Source: Deltaproteobacteria bacterium
GTDB lineage: Bacteria; Desulfobacterota; Desulfobulbia; Desulfobulbales; SURF-16
Assembly: GCA_029939635.1 (NCBI GenBank)
Contig: JAOZSN010000020.1
Span: 1 to 25,508, forward strand
Reading direction: 5' to 3'
DNA length: 25,508 nucleotides
The notes below the pieces were generated by a model, which was not told where the DNA came from, searched no databases, and saw nothing but the letters and a program-made list of their open reading frames with translations. Below, piece after piece: positions 1 through 8,390 of this stretch. Position 1 is the first letter of the stretch, and every line of letters starts with the position of its first letter. The position numbers were made by a program, and so were the translations under genes.

Positions 1-80
1 TATTTCCAGGATATGATTTTTGAGCCCAACCAGCAAGAAAACAAGAATGGCCCTGGGCACCTCAGCCTTGCCCTCAAGGA
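1..80 (-). repeat. Dispersed coding-like repeat, copy A
   Basis: Aligning this segment by eye with 7582-7661 gives about 58 identical bases of 80 without gaps. On the minus strand both copies read the same peptide core (EGK-x-EVPRAIL-x-FLL, then LK-x-H-x-LE), and most base differences are synonymous or conservative. This copy has no stop and runs off the left edge of the window. It lies in the same frame as the mutarotase gene, just past that gene's TGA at 100-102. No ATG precedes it in frame, but a GTG after an AAGG-like site is a possible start. I do not recognise the family. It could be the 5' end of a small gene or a remnant of a repeated gene. Confidence 0.6.
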
Positions 81-99
81 ATAAATCGTTTTCATAGTA

Positions 100-972
100 T
101 CAAAGAATTACTCGACCCATTACTATTCCTGAACACGAAATGTCTGAGGTAAGAGTATGCTCTTGTCCTGGGCTAAGTCGCCGGCCATCCTCCAGGGCGT
201 TTGTTGTTTCGATACAAAGCATTGTTTTATAGCTATCATCCTCCATGTCAGCCATGGCATGGCATTTCTCTACCCATGGATTCCAAACAACAGCCGAGGT
301 GGAGCCACTGGCATCAATATCTACAGCTCTTCTCTGGTCATGAAGGCTCACAGGATAGGCAACCTGACGGTAGATACGATCAACCTCCTGGTCAATGGTT
401 ATTATACCCTGCTGAATGTGCTCCTCCCCTGTGACCGTATCCAGATATGATGTGTCGGCAAAGCCACTAACAGAAACCGTGCTGATATCTTCGACGGCAA
501 AATAACTATGCAGGGCAGCGGTGATGGTAAATTCTTGATTGTCACAATTTCTGGTGGTCAGCGCCATGCTAAGGTGCTCACCCACGGTGATGGCTAACAA
601 TAGCTCAAATGCATGGGGCCATATCTTTAAACTCTCAACAGAGTATTGCAGCTGCAATACTACTTTAGTGGTATGTGCATCAATATCCTCTGCCGTGAGC
701 AGATGCCAGTCAGAATTTCTGGCAAAGCCATGTTGCGGCAAGGTGTTATCGGTTGGGTGCTTGCCAAACCATGGCCAGCAGATTGGCACCCCACCACGGA
801 TGGCCTTGCCTGTTTCCAGAAAACTTGTCTTACTGAGCCATAATAGAGGAGGCTGGTTAACTGCTTCAAAATGAAAGAGATGGCCTCCCTGCAGGGCAAT
901 CTTAGCGTGGGCAGCATTATTGCTGATCTCAATATACCTAAAACCATTGGCGAATGTTTTATGCTCTATCAT
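100..972 (-). CDS. Glucose-6-phosphate 1-epimerase (D-hexose-6-phosphate mutarotase, YeaD family)
   Basis: This enzyme interconverts the alpha and beta anomers of hexose 6-phosphates in the cytoplasm. The 290-residue product has the length and motifs of the aldose-1-epimerase-like YeaD family: GGVPICWPWFG near residues 60-70, QHGFAR with His81, LHSYF with His155, and a C-terminal IETTNA with Glu255. By family comparison, His155 and Glu255 are the likely catalytic pair. I chose the ATG at 972 because an AGGTGA ribosome-binding site, which includes the glgX stop codon, lies 8 bases upstream and suggests coupled translation. An in-frame TTG at 996 would add 8 residues but lacks a good site. It is the last gene of the pgl-edd-eda-ackA-glgX operon and probably feeds anomer-corrected hexose phosphate to the pathway. 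Confidence 0.93.
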   Translation of the reverse strand: MIEHKTFANGFRYIEISNNAAHAKIALQGGHLFHFEAVNQPPLLWLSKTSFLETGKAIRGGVPICWPWFGKHPTDNTLPQHGFARNSDWHLLTAEDIDAHTTKVVLQLQYSVESLKIWPHAFELLLAITVGEHLSMALTTRNCDNQEFTITAALHSYFAVEDISTVSVSGFADTSYLDTVTGEEHIQQGIITIDQEVDRIYRQVAYPVSLHDQRRAVDIDASGSTSAVVWNPWVEKCHAMADMEDDSYKTMLCIETTNALEDGRRLSPGQEHTLTSDISCSGIVMGRVIL

Positions 973-980
973 CTCGTCAC

Positions 981-3068
981 TCACCTGCTCTCGCAAACCA
1001 CCACACTGTGAGAGTTAACCCGAATGGTATTTTCAGGCAGTAGCTGTTGTTGGTCTGGTTCAATAATATCTTTAGATATTGACTGGGCTGTATCCACGGC
1101 CAGATGCCATCTCCGCCCTGGCAACTCTGGTAAGGCCATGGAGATGGTCTCAGCTGACATATTAAGCATAATATGCAGATCTTCCTCCTCAGGATTCACC
1201 CGGGCCAAGGTGCAAGCCAATACGCGCGACTCTGAATCATCCCAGCGTGGATCACCTAACAACGCACCATGCCAGCTAATATCAGCCATTGTTGCATCTT
1301 CACGTTGTATGCCCTGCAAAAACCTTTTTTGCATGAGATTGGCATGGCGCTTACGTAGGCTTATCATGCCCTTGGTGAAACAAAACATCTCTTTGTTTTC
1401 CTCCAACAAGCGCCAATCAAGCCAGCTCAATTCATTGTCCTGACAATAGCAGTTGTTATTGCCCAGCTGACTGCGGAGAAGCTCATCACCGGCCAGGATC
1501 ATGGGCACACCCTGACTGAGCAGGAGTATGGCCATGAAGTTTTTAACCTGCTGCTGCCGGAGGGCAATGATGGCTAGGTCATCTGTCGGGCCTTCGGCGC
1601 CATAGTTTCTGCTGTGATTCTGGTTGTCACCATCACGATTACCCTCACCATTGGCCTCATTATGTTTCTCGTTATAGCAGACCATATCATAGAGGGTAAA
1701 ACCGTCATGACACGAGATGAAGTTGACGGAGTTGGTGGGGTGGCGACCTGAATTTTGGTAAAGATCACTTGAACCCGTCAACCTGGTGGCAAGTTCTGGT
1801 ACCAGACCAGGATCACCCTTGACATATTGGCGCACCAGATCACGGTAGCGCCCATTCCACTCAGCCCAACGAAAGCCTGGAAAGCCGCCCACCTGATAGA
1901 GACCGCCGGCATCCCAGGCCTCGGCAATGAGCCTGGTGTGGGACAAGACATTGGAAAACTCAATATTCCAGACCACCGGGGCATGATACATAGGCCCACC
2001 ATCTTCACCCCGAGACAGGATTGAGGCCAGGTCAAAGCGAAAGCCATCCACATGATATTTCTTGACCCAATACTCCAATGATTCCACGATAAACCGCGCC
2101 ACCAGCGGATGATTACAGTTCACCGTATTACCGCAGCCGCTATAGTTTTTGTAGAGAGTGGGATCATGATCTTCCAGGTGATAAAACCCACGATTCATCA
2201 AACCCTTGAAATTAATGGTTGGCCCATCTGTGCCACCCTCGGCAGTATGGTTATAGGCCACATCAAGAATAACGCTGATGCCAGCCAGATGCAGGGCCTT
2301 GATCATATCCCGAAATTCATTCTGGTGGTTACCGGCCAAGGGTTCTATACAATAGCCTGGATGGGGACTGAAAAATGAATGGGTGGCATAGCCCCAGTAA
2401 TTATGCAGGCCACGATCCCGGGCATTATCGGGTAGATCCTGTTCATCAAAGGCCATAACAGGTAAAAGCTCCACCGCTGTCACCCCAAGCTCTTGGAGAT
2501 ACGGGATCTTTTCAATAATGGCTGCAAAGGTGCCAGGATGGCTCACCTGGGCGCTGGGGTGCCTGGTAAAGCCACCCACATGCAGCTCATAGATGATTTC
2601 TTTTTCACTTGCCTGGCCCAGGGGTTTATCTCCCTGCCAGTCATAATCGACTCTGGGCAGAACCATGGCGCGCATGGATGTTTCGCCCTTCTCCTCATTA
2701 CTGTCGCGGTTATACTTTCTCTGCCACATAACATCGGTGACTGCCCTGGCCCAGGGGTCTAACAACTGCACTGAAGCATCAAATTTATGGCCAGGATCTT
2801 GGTTATCCGGGCCATCCACCTTCCAGGTGTAGGATATTTTTTCCTGACCTGTCATGCCCTCCACAAAGACATGCCAAAAGAAAAAATTTCGATTCAGCTC
2901 AGGATCAAGATCAATGACCTGAAAAGGCGCAGGAGAGTCTGGTTTGGCAAAGAGCAAAAGTTGCACTGCCGTGGCATGGCGAGAAAAAATGCAAAAATTA
3001 ACGCCGTCCTTGTAAGGGGTAGCGCCAGCAGGGTAGCGATGCCCAAGGGTAGTTTTATACAGTTTCAT
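981..3068 (-). CDS. glgX: Glycogen debranching enzyme GlgX (isoamylase-type, GH13)
   Basis: This enzyme hydrolyses alpha-1,6 branch points of phosphorylase-trimmed glycogen in the cytoplasm. The 695-residue length is usual for GlgX. An N-terminal beta-sandwich (CBM48-like, about residues 8-110) precedes a GH13 barrel with the four standard regions: DVAYNH (269-274), GFRFD with nucleophile Asp346, IAEAWD with acid/base Glu383, and CHDGFTLYD with His454-Asp455. The region after His-Asp contains the NGEGNRDGDNQNHSRN stretch typical of GlgX and isoamylases. The ATG overlaps the ackA stop as ATGA, so translation is probably coupled. The pairing with Entner-Doudoroff genes suggests use of stored glycogen. 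No glycogen phosphorylase or synthase gene is in the window. Confidence 0.96.
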   Translation of the reverse strand: MKLYKTTLGHRYPAGATPYKDGVNFCIFSRHATAVQLLLFAKPDSPAPFQVIDLDPELNRNFFFWHVFVEGMTGQEKISYTWKVDGPDNQDPGHKFDASVQLLDPWARAVTDVMWQRKYNRDSNEEKGETSMRAMVLPRVDYDWQGDKPLGQASEKEIIYELHVGGFTRHPSAQVSHPGTFAAIIEKIPYLQELGVTAVELLPVMAFDEQDLPDNARDRGLHNYWGYATHSFFSPHPGYCIEPLAGNHQNEFRDMIKALHLAGISVILDVAYNHTAEGGTDGPTINFKGLMNRGFYHLEDHDPTLYKNYSGCGNTVNCNHPLVARFIVESLEYWVKKYHVDGFRFDLASILSRGEDGGPMYHAPVVWNIEFSNVLSHTRLIAEAWDAGGLYQVGGFPGFRWAEWNGRYRDLVRQYVKGDPGLVPELATRLTGSSDLYQNSGRHPTNSVNFISCHDGFTLYDMVCYNEKHNEANGEGNRDGDNQNHSRNYGAEGPTDDLAIIALRQQQVKNFMAILLLSQGVPMILAGDELLRSQLGNNNCYCQDNELSWLDWRLLEENKEMFCFTKGMISLRKRHANLMQKRFLQGIQREDATMADISWHGALLGDPRWDDSESRVLACTLARVNPEEEDLHIMLNMSAETISMALPELPGRRWHLAVDTAQSISKDIIEPDQQQLLPENTIRVNSHSVVVCESR

Positions 3069-4264
3069 ATGATGACCTGCAGGGTCTGGCTGGCAATCTC
3101 ATGCTCTTCATCAGTGGCTATGACCAGTAGGCTGACCTGACTGCCCGTGGCCTGTATCTCTAATATCTCTTCTTGACGCATACTGTTTTTCTCCCCATCA
3201 AGGACGATTCCAAGCCGTTCCATACCCTGACAACTCAACTGGCGGACAATGGCCGAATTTTCACCAATACCGCCGGTAAAGACAATACAGTCCACCCCAC
3301 CTAAGGCAGCCATATAGGTACCTATATATTTTTTAAGACGATAGCAGAATATGGTCAGGGCAAGTTTAGCCGGTGCATCTCCCTGCTCAGCAGCCTCGCT
3401 GATGGTACGCATGTCATTTTCACCGCAGATGCCTTTCAGGCCACTTTCCTTATTGAGCAGCGCATCAAGGGCTGCCATGTCCAGACCACATTCCCGGCCC
3501 AAATAAAACAAAATTGCCGGGTCAAGATCCCCGCAGCGTGTGCCCATGACCAGTCCTTCAAGGGGGGTCATGCCCATGGAGGTGTCAATACATTCTCCGC
3601 CTTTAATGGCAGCAGCACTGGCTCCGTTGCCCAGGTGAAGGGTGATGATATGCAACTCCTCCATGGGTCTCTCAAGGTAGAGAGCCGCTTGCCTAGCCAC
3701 ATAACTATGGGAGGTACCATGAAACCCGTACCGCCGCACCTTGTGCTGCTCATACAAGGCGTAAGGCAAGGCATAGAGATAGGCATGTTCAGGAATGGAC
3801 TGGTGAAAGGCCGTATCAAAGACCGCCACCTGGGGTGTCTGGGGAGCATGCTCCATGGTCACCCTGATCCCCATGAGATTGGCCGGATTATGAAGAGGCG
3901 CCAGGGGGATAAGCTCTTCAATGGCGGCAATGACGCTTGCATCAATAAATGTTGGCTGCTGAAAGGCCTCGCCACCATGGACAACCCGATGGCCGATACC
4001 AGCCAACTCACCCATGTCAACCAGTGTGCCACTCTCTTGCAACATCGTAGACATAACCTTGATGGCAGCGCGATGATCGGCCACAGGATCGTTTTGTCTC
4101 CGTTGTTGTTTTATGCCGCTTGTATCAATAAACCAGAGTTGGGCTGCACTGCTGGCATCGCCAATCTGCTCGATTAATCCTGAGGCCAAAACCGAAAGAT
4201 CATCCTTCAAAAAAAGCTGAAATTTCAGTGAGGAAGAGCCTGAATTGAGTACCAGTATTTTCAT
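3065..4264 (-). CDS. ackA: Acetate kinase
   Basis: Acetate kinase interconverts acetyl phosphate plus ADP with acetate plus ATP in the cytoplasm. The 399-residue product starts with the family signature MKILVLNSGSSSLKF. It keeps residues matching the catalytic set of the Methanosarcina enzyme at a constant offset of +2: Arg93 in GHRVVHGG, His125 in LHNPANL, Asp150 in FDTAFH and His182 in GFHGTSH. The GDLDPAI and GGIGENS motifs follow, with a late Glu in TDEEHE. I chose the ATG at 4264, 7 bp after the eda stop. A GTG at 4294 would add 10 residues that the family lacks. The gene is set between eda and glgX without pta, so the source of acetyl phosphate is not shown here. Overflow ATP formation from Entner-Doudoroff pyruvate is an inference. 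Confidence 0.97.
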   Translation of the reverse strand: MKILVLNSGSSSLKFQLFLKDDLSVLASGLIEQIGDASSAAQLWFIDTSGIKQQRRQNDPVADHRAAIKVMSTMLQESGTLVDMGELAGIGHRVVHGGEAFQQPTFIDASVIAAIEELIPLAPLHNPANLMGIRVTMEHAPQTPQVAVFDTAFHQSIPEHAYLYALPYALYEQHKVRRYGFHGTSHSYVARQAALYLERPMEELHIITLHLGNGASAAAIKGGECIDTSMGMTPLEGLVMGTRCGDLDPAILFYLGRECGLDMAALDALLNKESGLKGICGENDMRTISEAAEQGDAPAKLALTIFCYRLKKYIGTYMAALGGVDCIVFTGGIGENSAIVRQLSCQGMERLGIVLDGEKNSMRQEEILEIQATGSQVSLLVIATDEEHEIASQTLQVII

Positions 4265-4271
4265 GGCAAAT

Positions 4272-4916
4272 TCAGCTCCCGACCACGGCAGCACGGGCCA
4301 AAGAGGTTATCCTCTGCCAGTCGCCCTGCTCAACGGCATCCGTGGGGACAATCCAGGAACCACCGACACAGGCAACATTGGCCAGGGCAAGATACTCCTT
4401 ATAATTATTCAAAGAGATGCCGCCGGTGGGGCAAAAAGTTATATGGGGGAAGGGGCCGCCAAGGGATTTCAACATGTAGACACCACCTGCCGCCTCGGCT
4501 GGAAAGAATTTAAACTCGCTATAACCTAACGCCATACCAGCCATAAGCTCTGAGGCCGTGGAAATCCCTGGAATAAGGCTGATGGGGCCATTATTGGCGG
4601 CAACAAGCAGCTCTTCGGTCATACCAGGACTGATGGCAAAGAGTGCCCCAGCCTCGGTCACGGCCTGCAGGTCAGCAGGGTTGGCCACAGTACCAGCACC
4701 AATGATGGCCTCTGGCACCTCCTGGGCGATACGCTGGATGGCCTCCACGGCAACATCACTACGCAGGGTCACCTCCAACACCTTGACCCCGCCAGCCAGC
4801 AGGGCCTTGGCCAATGGAACTGCCTGCTCAATTTTCTTAATGACAATGACCGGCACAACAGGCCCGGCCTTGAGGACATCAATGGAGGCTATCTGCCAAT
4901 TTCTGCTCTGTAACAT
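4272..4916 (-). CDS. eda: KDPG aldolase (2-dehydro-3-deoxy-phosphogluconate aldolase)
   Basis: This enzyme cleaves 2-keto-3-deoxy-6-phosphogluconate to pyruvate and glyceraldehyde-3-phosphate, the last step of the Entner-Doudoroff pathway. The 214-residue class I aldolase shows LEVTLR with Glu48, GAGTV near residue 73, and the Schiff-base lysine Lys136 in FKFFPAE. The C-terminal PTGGIS phosphate-binding turn and the CVGGSWIVP motif also match Eda. Glu48 and Lys136 correspond to Glu45 and Lys133 of the E. coli enzyme. An AAGGA site lies about 10 bases before the ATG. The gene follows edd by 18 bp, the usual pairing for a working pathway. Confidence 0.97.
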   Translation of the reverse strand: MLQSRNWQIASIDVLKAGPVVPVIVIKKIEQAVPLAKALLAGGVKVLEVTLRSDVAVEAIQRIAQEVPEAIIGAGTVANPADLQAVTEAGALFAISPGMTEELLVAANNGPISLIPGISTASELMAGMALGYSEFKFFPAEAAGGVYMLKSLGGPFPHITFCPTGGISLNNYKEYLALANVACVGGSWIVPTDAVEQGDWQRITSLARAAVVGS

Positions 4917-4934
4917 GGGATATTTTCCTTACGT

Positions 4935-6764
4935 TCAATTTTCGTCAGTGTAGCTGAAGATAGAGCTTGCCCCTTCTTCAGCGCCAAGGAGATCTTTGCG
5001 CAACGGGGCAAATATTTGTCTACCCAAGCCATAACGGCTGGCATCCAGATCAGGCGTAAAAGGTGTCCGCTGGGCCAGTTCTTCCTCTGAAACCTTTAGC
5101 TCCAGAATACTATTGTGGGCATCCATGCAGATAATATCACCGTCCTCCACCTTGGCAATCAGACCGCCCGTGACTGCCTCCGGGCTACAGTGAATGGCAA
5201 AGGGCACCTTGCCGGAAGCACCTGAGAGTCGACCATCGGTAACCAAGCCAACCTTATAGCCGCGATCCATGGTGATGGAGAGATGGGTGATGAGCTTATG
5301 GAGTTCTGGCATACCATTGGCTCGCGGACCTTGAAAACGAACCACGGCCACCATATCCTGGTTTAATTTGTCGGCCTTAAAGGCATCTTCAAGTTCCTGC
5401 TGGCTGTTAAAAACCAAGGCAGGGGCCTCAACAAAGGTCTTCTCACCATCGGCCAGGGCAGAAATTTTCATAATTGCCCGGCCTAAATTGCCAGAGAGAA
5501 CCTTAATACCACCCAATACCTCAAAGGGTTTATCCACAGTGGCAATAATTGTCGGGTCTGCGGCCTTGTCCGGGCCTTGCTGCCACACAGCAGTCTCATT
5601 CTCCAGAACAGGTGCTTTGGTATAACGTTCAAACCCTTGTCCTGCCACGGTTTGCACATCCTCATGGATGAAACCACCAGCCAATAACTCCTTAATAAGC
5701 AGGGCCATGCCACCCGCCTGCTGGAAGGAATTGATGTCGCCTGAACCATTGGGATAAATGCGGACCAGAAGGGGAGTAATATCGGAGAGTTCGGCAAAAT
5801 CATTCCAATCAATACGAATTCCAGCGGCCCGGGCAATAGCCACCAGATGCATGGTTTCATTGGTTGAACCGCCGGTGGCCATAAGCCCCACAATGGCGTT
5901 GACCACTGCCTTTTCACTTATAACCTGACCCAAGGGGGTATAATTTTCGCCAAGATGGGTCAGGGTTGAGATCTGCTCGGCCGCTGATCTGGTCAGGGCA
6001 TCACGCAACGGGGTGCCAGCATTGACAAAGGACGAACCAGGCAAATGCAAACCAAGCATTTCTGCCATGAGTTGGTTGGAGTTTGCGGTGCCATAAAAGG
6101 TACAGGTGCCGGGGCTATGGTAGGCCTTGACTTCAGAGGCGAGCAATTCCTCATGGCCAACCTTTCCCTTGGCAAAGCGCTCCCGAACCTTATTTTTATC
6201 CTTATTGGCAATGCCAGAGGTCATGGGCCCTGCCGGAATAAGGATCATGGGCAAATGACCAAACTGCAGGCCACCCATGAGGAGTCCGGGCAGGATTTTA
6301 TCACAGACACCAAGGAGAATAGCACCGTCAAAAACATTATGGGACAGGCCAATCACGGTGGACATGGCAATAACATCCCGGCTAACCAGGCTCATATCCA
6401 TGCCTGCTTCGCCCTGGGTGACACCATCACACATGGCAGGCACACCACCGGCAAACTGGGCATTAGCACCAGCCGTTGCTACCGCAGCCTTAATAATATC
6501 AGGATATGCGCCATAGGGCTGATGGGCTGAGACCATATCACTATAGGCAGAAATAATGCCAATGTTGGGAATAGTCTCATCCAGCAAGGCGCTACGACAG
6601 GTGCCTACGCAACCGGCCAGATCATGGGCCAGATTGGAACAGGGAAGTTTATTGCGAAAGACGCCATCCCCTTTTGCAGCAGCTATTCTTTGTAAATAGT
6701 CCTGGCGATGTACCTTGCTACGCTTAATAATACGATCAGTGACCTGTTGCACAATTGTATGCAT
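4935..6764 (-). CDS. edd: 6-phosphogluconate dehydratase
   Basis: This enzyme dehydrates 6-phosphogluconate to KDPG, the committing step of the Entner-Doudoroff pathway, and belongs to the iron-sulfur IlvD/Edd family. The 609-residue product has three conserved cysteines expected to bind the cluster: Cys112 in PAMCDGVT, Cys154 in GVCDK, and Cys221 in GTCTFYGTANSN. The last two lie near the E. coli positions 157 and 224. The glycine-rich DGRLSGASGKVPF motif near the C-terminus fits the family. I chose the ATG at 6764, which follows AAGGAG by 7 bases. A TTG at 6794 would overlap pgl and add an unconserved leader. The gene begins 17 bp after pgl. The cluster should make the enzyme sensitive to oxygen or superoxide (family knowledge). 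Confidence 0.97.
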   Translation of the reverse strand: MHTIVQQVTDRIIKRSKVHRQDYLQRIAAAKGDGVFRNKLPCSNLAHDLAGCVGTCRSALLDETIPNIGIISAYSDMVSAHQPYGAYPDIIKAAVATAGANAQFAGGVPAMCDGVTQGEAGMDMSLVSRDVIAMSTVIGLSHNVFDGAILLGVCDKILPGLLMGGLQFGHLPMILIPAGPMTSGIANKDKNKVRERFAKGKVGHEELLASEVKAYHSPGTCTFYGTANSNQLMAEMLGLHLPGSSFVNAGTPLRDALTRSAAEQISTLTHLGENYTPLGQVISEKAVVNAIVGLMATGGSTNETMHLVAIARAAGIRIDWNDFAELSDITPLLVRIYPNGSGDINSFQQAGGMALLIKELLAGGFIHEDVQTVAGQGFERYTKAPVLENETAVWQQGPDKAADPTIIATVDKPFEVLGGIKVLSGNLGRAIMKISALADGEKTFVEAPALVFNSQQELEDAFKADKLNQDMVAVVRFQGPRANGMPELHKLITHLSITMDRGYKVGLVTDGRLSGASGKVPFAIHCSPEAVTGGLIAKVEDGDIICMDAHNSILELKVSEEELAQRTPFTPDLDASRYGLGRQIFAPLRKDLLGAEEGASSIFSYTDEN

Positions 6765-6781
6765 TTGTATTCTCCTTGGAA

Positions 6782-7468
6782 TCACGGTGCCCAATAGGTA
6801 TCAAAAGAAGCTGACGACTGTTGCAAAATAAAACGAATGGGCATTTCCTGCCGCGAGCCTTCAGCCATTGCCTTGGCCAGCACATCTTTTTTCTCCTGGC
6901 CGACAATATGGAGATAGATCTGCCTGGCCGCGAGGATTACCGGCAGGGTAAGGCTCATCCGCTCATGGGGGGCAGTGAGGGGTGCCAAGGCCATGCAGGT
7001 TCTGCCTGAATCCAGAGCAGTGGCTGCTGCTAATTTCTTAGCCCCAGGAAACAGAGAGGCGGTATGGCCATCATTCCCCATGCCTAAAATTAATACATCA
7101 AAGGGCTGGGGAATGGTCTGTAATCGCGCTTCACATTCACCTTCCCCCTCTCCTGCTGTCTTGGCCTTATTTTTCATGCCAATAAATGTGGCCGCAGCTG
7201 CCTTGTTTTGCAGGAGATGGCTGCGAACCAGACGTTCGTTGGAATCATCCTCCGTTGGCTCAACCCACCGTTCATCCACCAAAAAAATAGTGATATGCTG
7301 CCAGGGCATATCCAGCATGGCCAAATTTTCAAATAATGAGATGGGTGTTGAGCCACCTGACACGGCAAGGCTGGCTTGACCATTATCAGCAATCCCTTTT
7401 TGAAGCATGACACCAATCTCTGCGGCCAATTCTTTGACCAGGATCGTTCGATCTGAAAATTTTTTCAT
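6782..7468 (-). CDS. pgl: 6-phosphogluconolactonase
   Basis: Pgl hydrolyses 6-phosphogluconolactone to 6-phosphogluconate in the cytoplasm. The 228-residue product is of the DevB/SOL type and related to glucosamine-6-phosphate isomerase. Its motifs are SGGSTP (37-42), DERWV (65-69), a DSNE segment, and LGMGNDGHTASLF (128-140), which carries the catalytic histidine region. A short Glu/Gly-rich stretch (residues 106-112) sits in a family loop. It is the first gene of the minus-strand operon, so the promoter should lie in 7469-7735, but I found no convincing sigma-70 pair there. Only a weak AGAAAGA-type site precedes the ATG. Glucose-6-phosphate dehydrogenase, the usual partner, is not in the window. 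Confidence 0.94.
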   Translation of the reverse strand: MKKFSDRTILVKELAAEIGVMLQKGIADNGQASLAVSGGSTPISLFENLAMLDMPWQHITIFLVDERWVEPTEDDSNERLVRSHLLQNKAAAATFIGMKNKAKTAGEGEGECEARLQTIPQPFDVLILGMGNDGHTASLFPGAKKLAAATALDSGRTCMALAPLTAPHERMSLTLPVILAARQIYLHIVGQEKKDVLAKAMAEGSRQEMPIRFILQQSSASFDTYWAP

Positions 7469-7488
7469 TCTTTCTGGCCCCTTTATCT

Positions 7489-7735
7489 TTATTTATCTAC
7501 AGTGAGTAGGGTACGCTTCATCCACAGAACGTACACGTAAACCTGTAGGAGCGAGCAAGATCGGCAAAAAAACTTTGCCTCAACCTCCAGAACATGACTC
7601 TTGAGTCAGGCCAGCAAGAAGGTTAAAATGGCTCTAGGCACCTCCACCTTGCCCTCAGGTACAGGTTTATTGCGCACCAAACCAGTCATCATGTCAATAA
7701 AAATCTTATAGTCACAGCCAAAATGGAAGTAATCT
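7489..7735 (-). repeat. Dispersed coding-like repeat, copy B, with decayed reading frame
   Basis: This gap between the divergent pgl and macrodomain genes contains the second copy of the 80-base repeat (7582-7661 against 1-80). Read on the minus strand, the frame with the shared peptide meets a TGA at 7606-7608. Copy A has GGG (Gly) there, and the frame then continues open for 38 codons to a TAA at 7489-7491. This looks like a degenerate coding sequence, although a GTG-started peptide of about 10 residues cannot be excluded. The segment also contains a 6-bp stem (GGCAAA/TTTGCC, 7563-7579). The 11-mer CTGTAGGAGCG at 7543-7553 recurs at 14771-14781. The pgl promoter must lie in or near this element. 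Confidence 0.5.
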
Positions 7736-8281
7736 ATGAAAATTGAACTACTCAGCGGCGATATCACCGGCCTGAGTGTGGATGCCATTGTAAATGCGGC
7801 AAACCCATCCTTACTGGGTGGTGGCGGAGTAGATGGTGCTATCCACCGAGCCGCTGGGCCACAGTTATTGCAGGAATGCATACCCCTGCATGGCTGCAAA
7901 ACAGGCCAGGCCAAGATTACCAAGGGATACAGGCTGCCCTGCAGCTTTGTCATCCATACCGTTGGCCCTATCTGGCAAGGAGGTGACTACGATGAAGCCA
8001 CATTACTCGCTGCCTGCTACCGGCACAGCTTTGCTCTGGCCCAAGAACATGGCATTGCAACCATTGCCTTCCCTGCCATCAGCACTGGCATCTACGGCTT
8101 CCCCAAAGAGGCAGCAGCCCAGATCGCAGTGTCTGAAACAAGAAAGGCTGCCAAAATCAATGGGAATTTAACCCAGGTGATCTTTACCTGCTTTAATGAT
8201 GAGAGTCGTTTGGCGTATGAAAAGCGGTTGACGGTTGACGGAATTATCAATCGATCCCATTTTTTCCAAATATTTTTTTAA
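7736..8281 (+). CDS. Macrodomain protein, probable O-acetyl-ADP-ribose deacetylase / ADP-ribose hydrolase
   Basis: This 181-residue protein is a single macrodomain of the MacroD/YmdB class, which binds ADP-ribose and typically removes acetyl from O-acetyl-ADP-ribose or ADP-ribose from acidic residues. Visible motifs are GDIT (8-11), NAANPSLLGGGGVDGAIHRA (20-39) with Asn20 and Asp33, a GQAKIT segment after residue 57, and the second phosphate-binding loop FPAISTGIYGFP (112-123). A GGAAG site lies 6 bases before the ATG. The last 15 to 20 residues, ending in HFFQIFF, extend past the usual domain end in a T-rich stretch and may reflect 3' drift. The substrate is not fixed by sequence. The PnuC-like gene downstream hints at an NAD/ADP-ribose theme. 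Confidence 0.9.
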   Translation: MKIELLSGDITGLSVDAIVNAANPSLLGGGGVDGAIHRAAGPQLLQECIPLHGCKTGQAKITKGYRLPCSFVIHTVGPIWQGGDYDEATLLAACYRHSFALAQEHGIATIAFPAISTGIYGFPKEAAAQIAVSETRKAAKINGNLTQVIFTCFNDESRLAYEKRLTVDGIINRSHFFQIFF

Positions 8282-8390
8282 AAAAATTATGCCCGGACGC
8301 TATTTGTCCTACCAGCAATGCTATTGTCCATGAAACGTCGATGCACCGACAAAATATTCCCTAAACCCTCTCAACATCAGGAGAATTATC

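Noticed and set aside
4265..4294. GTG at 4294 as start of ackA
   Set aside because: It would overlap eda and put ten extra residues before the conserved MKILVLNSGSSS start.
6765..6794. TTG at 6794 as start of edd
   Set aside because: It overlaps the pgl end and adds unconserved residues. The ATG at 6764 has AAGGAG at ideal spacing and matches the family length.
7606..7608. TGA in repeat copy B as a possible selenocysteine codon
   Set aside because: Copy A has GGG (Gly) at the same codon, no SECIS-like hairpin follows directly, and no selenoprotein family is recognised. A decayed Gly codon is simpler.
7606..7953. 115-codon minus-strand frame overlapping the macrodomain gene
   Set aside because: Its first two thirds are antisense to the clearly coding macrodomain. 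Only the end, which belongs to the dispersed repeat, looks protein-like.
8250..8290. T/A-rich palindrome at the end of the macrodomain gene as terminator
   Set aside because: It is a pure A/T palindrome without a GC stem, overlaps the stop codon, and would form a very weak hairpin.
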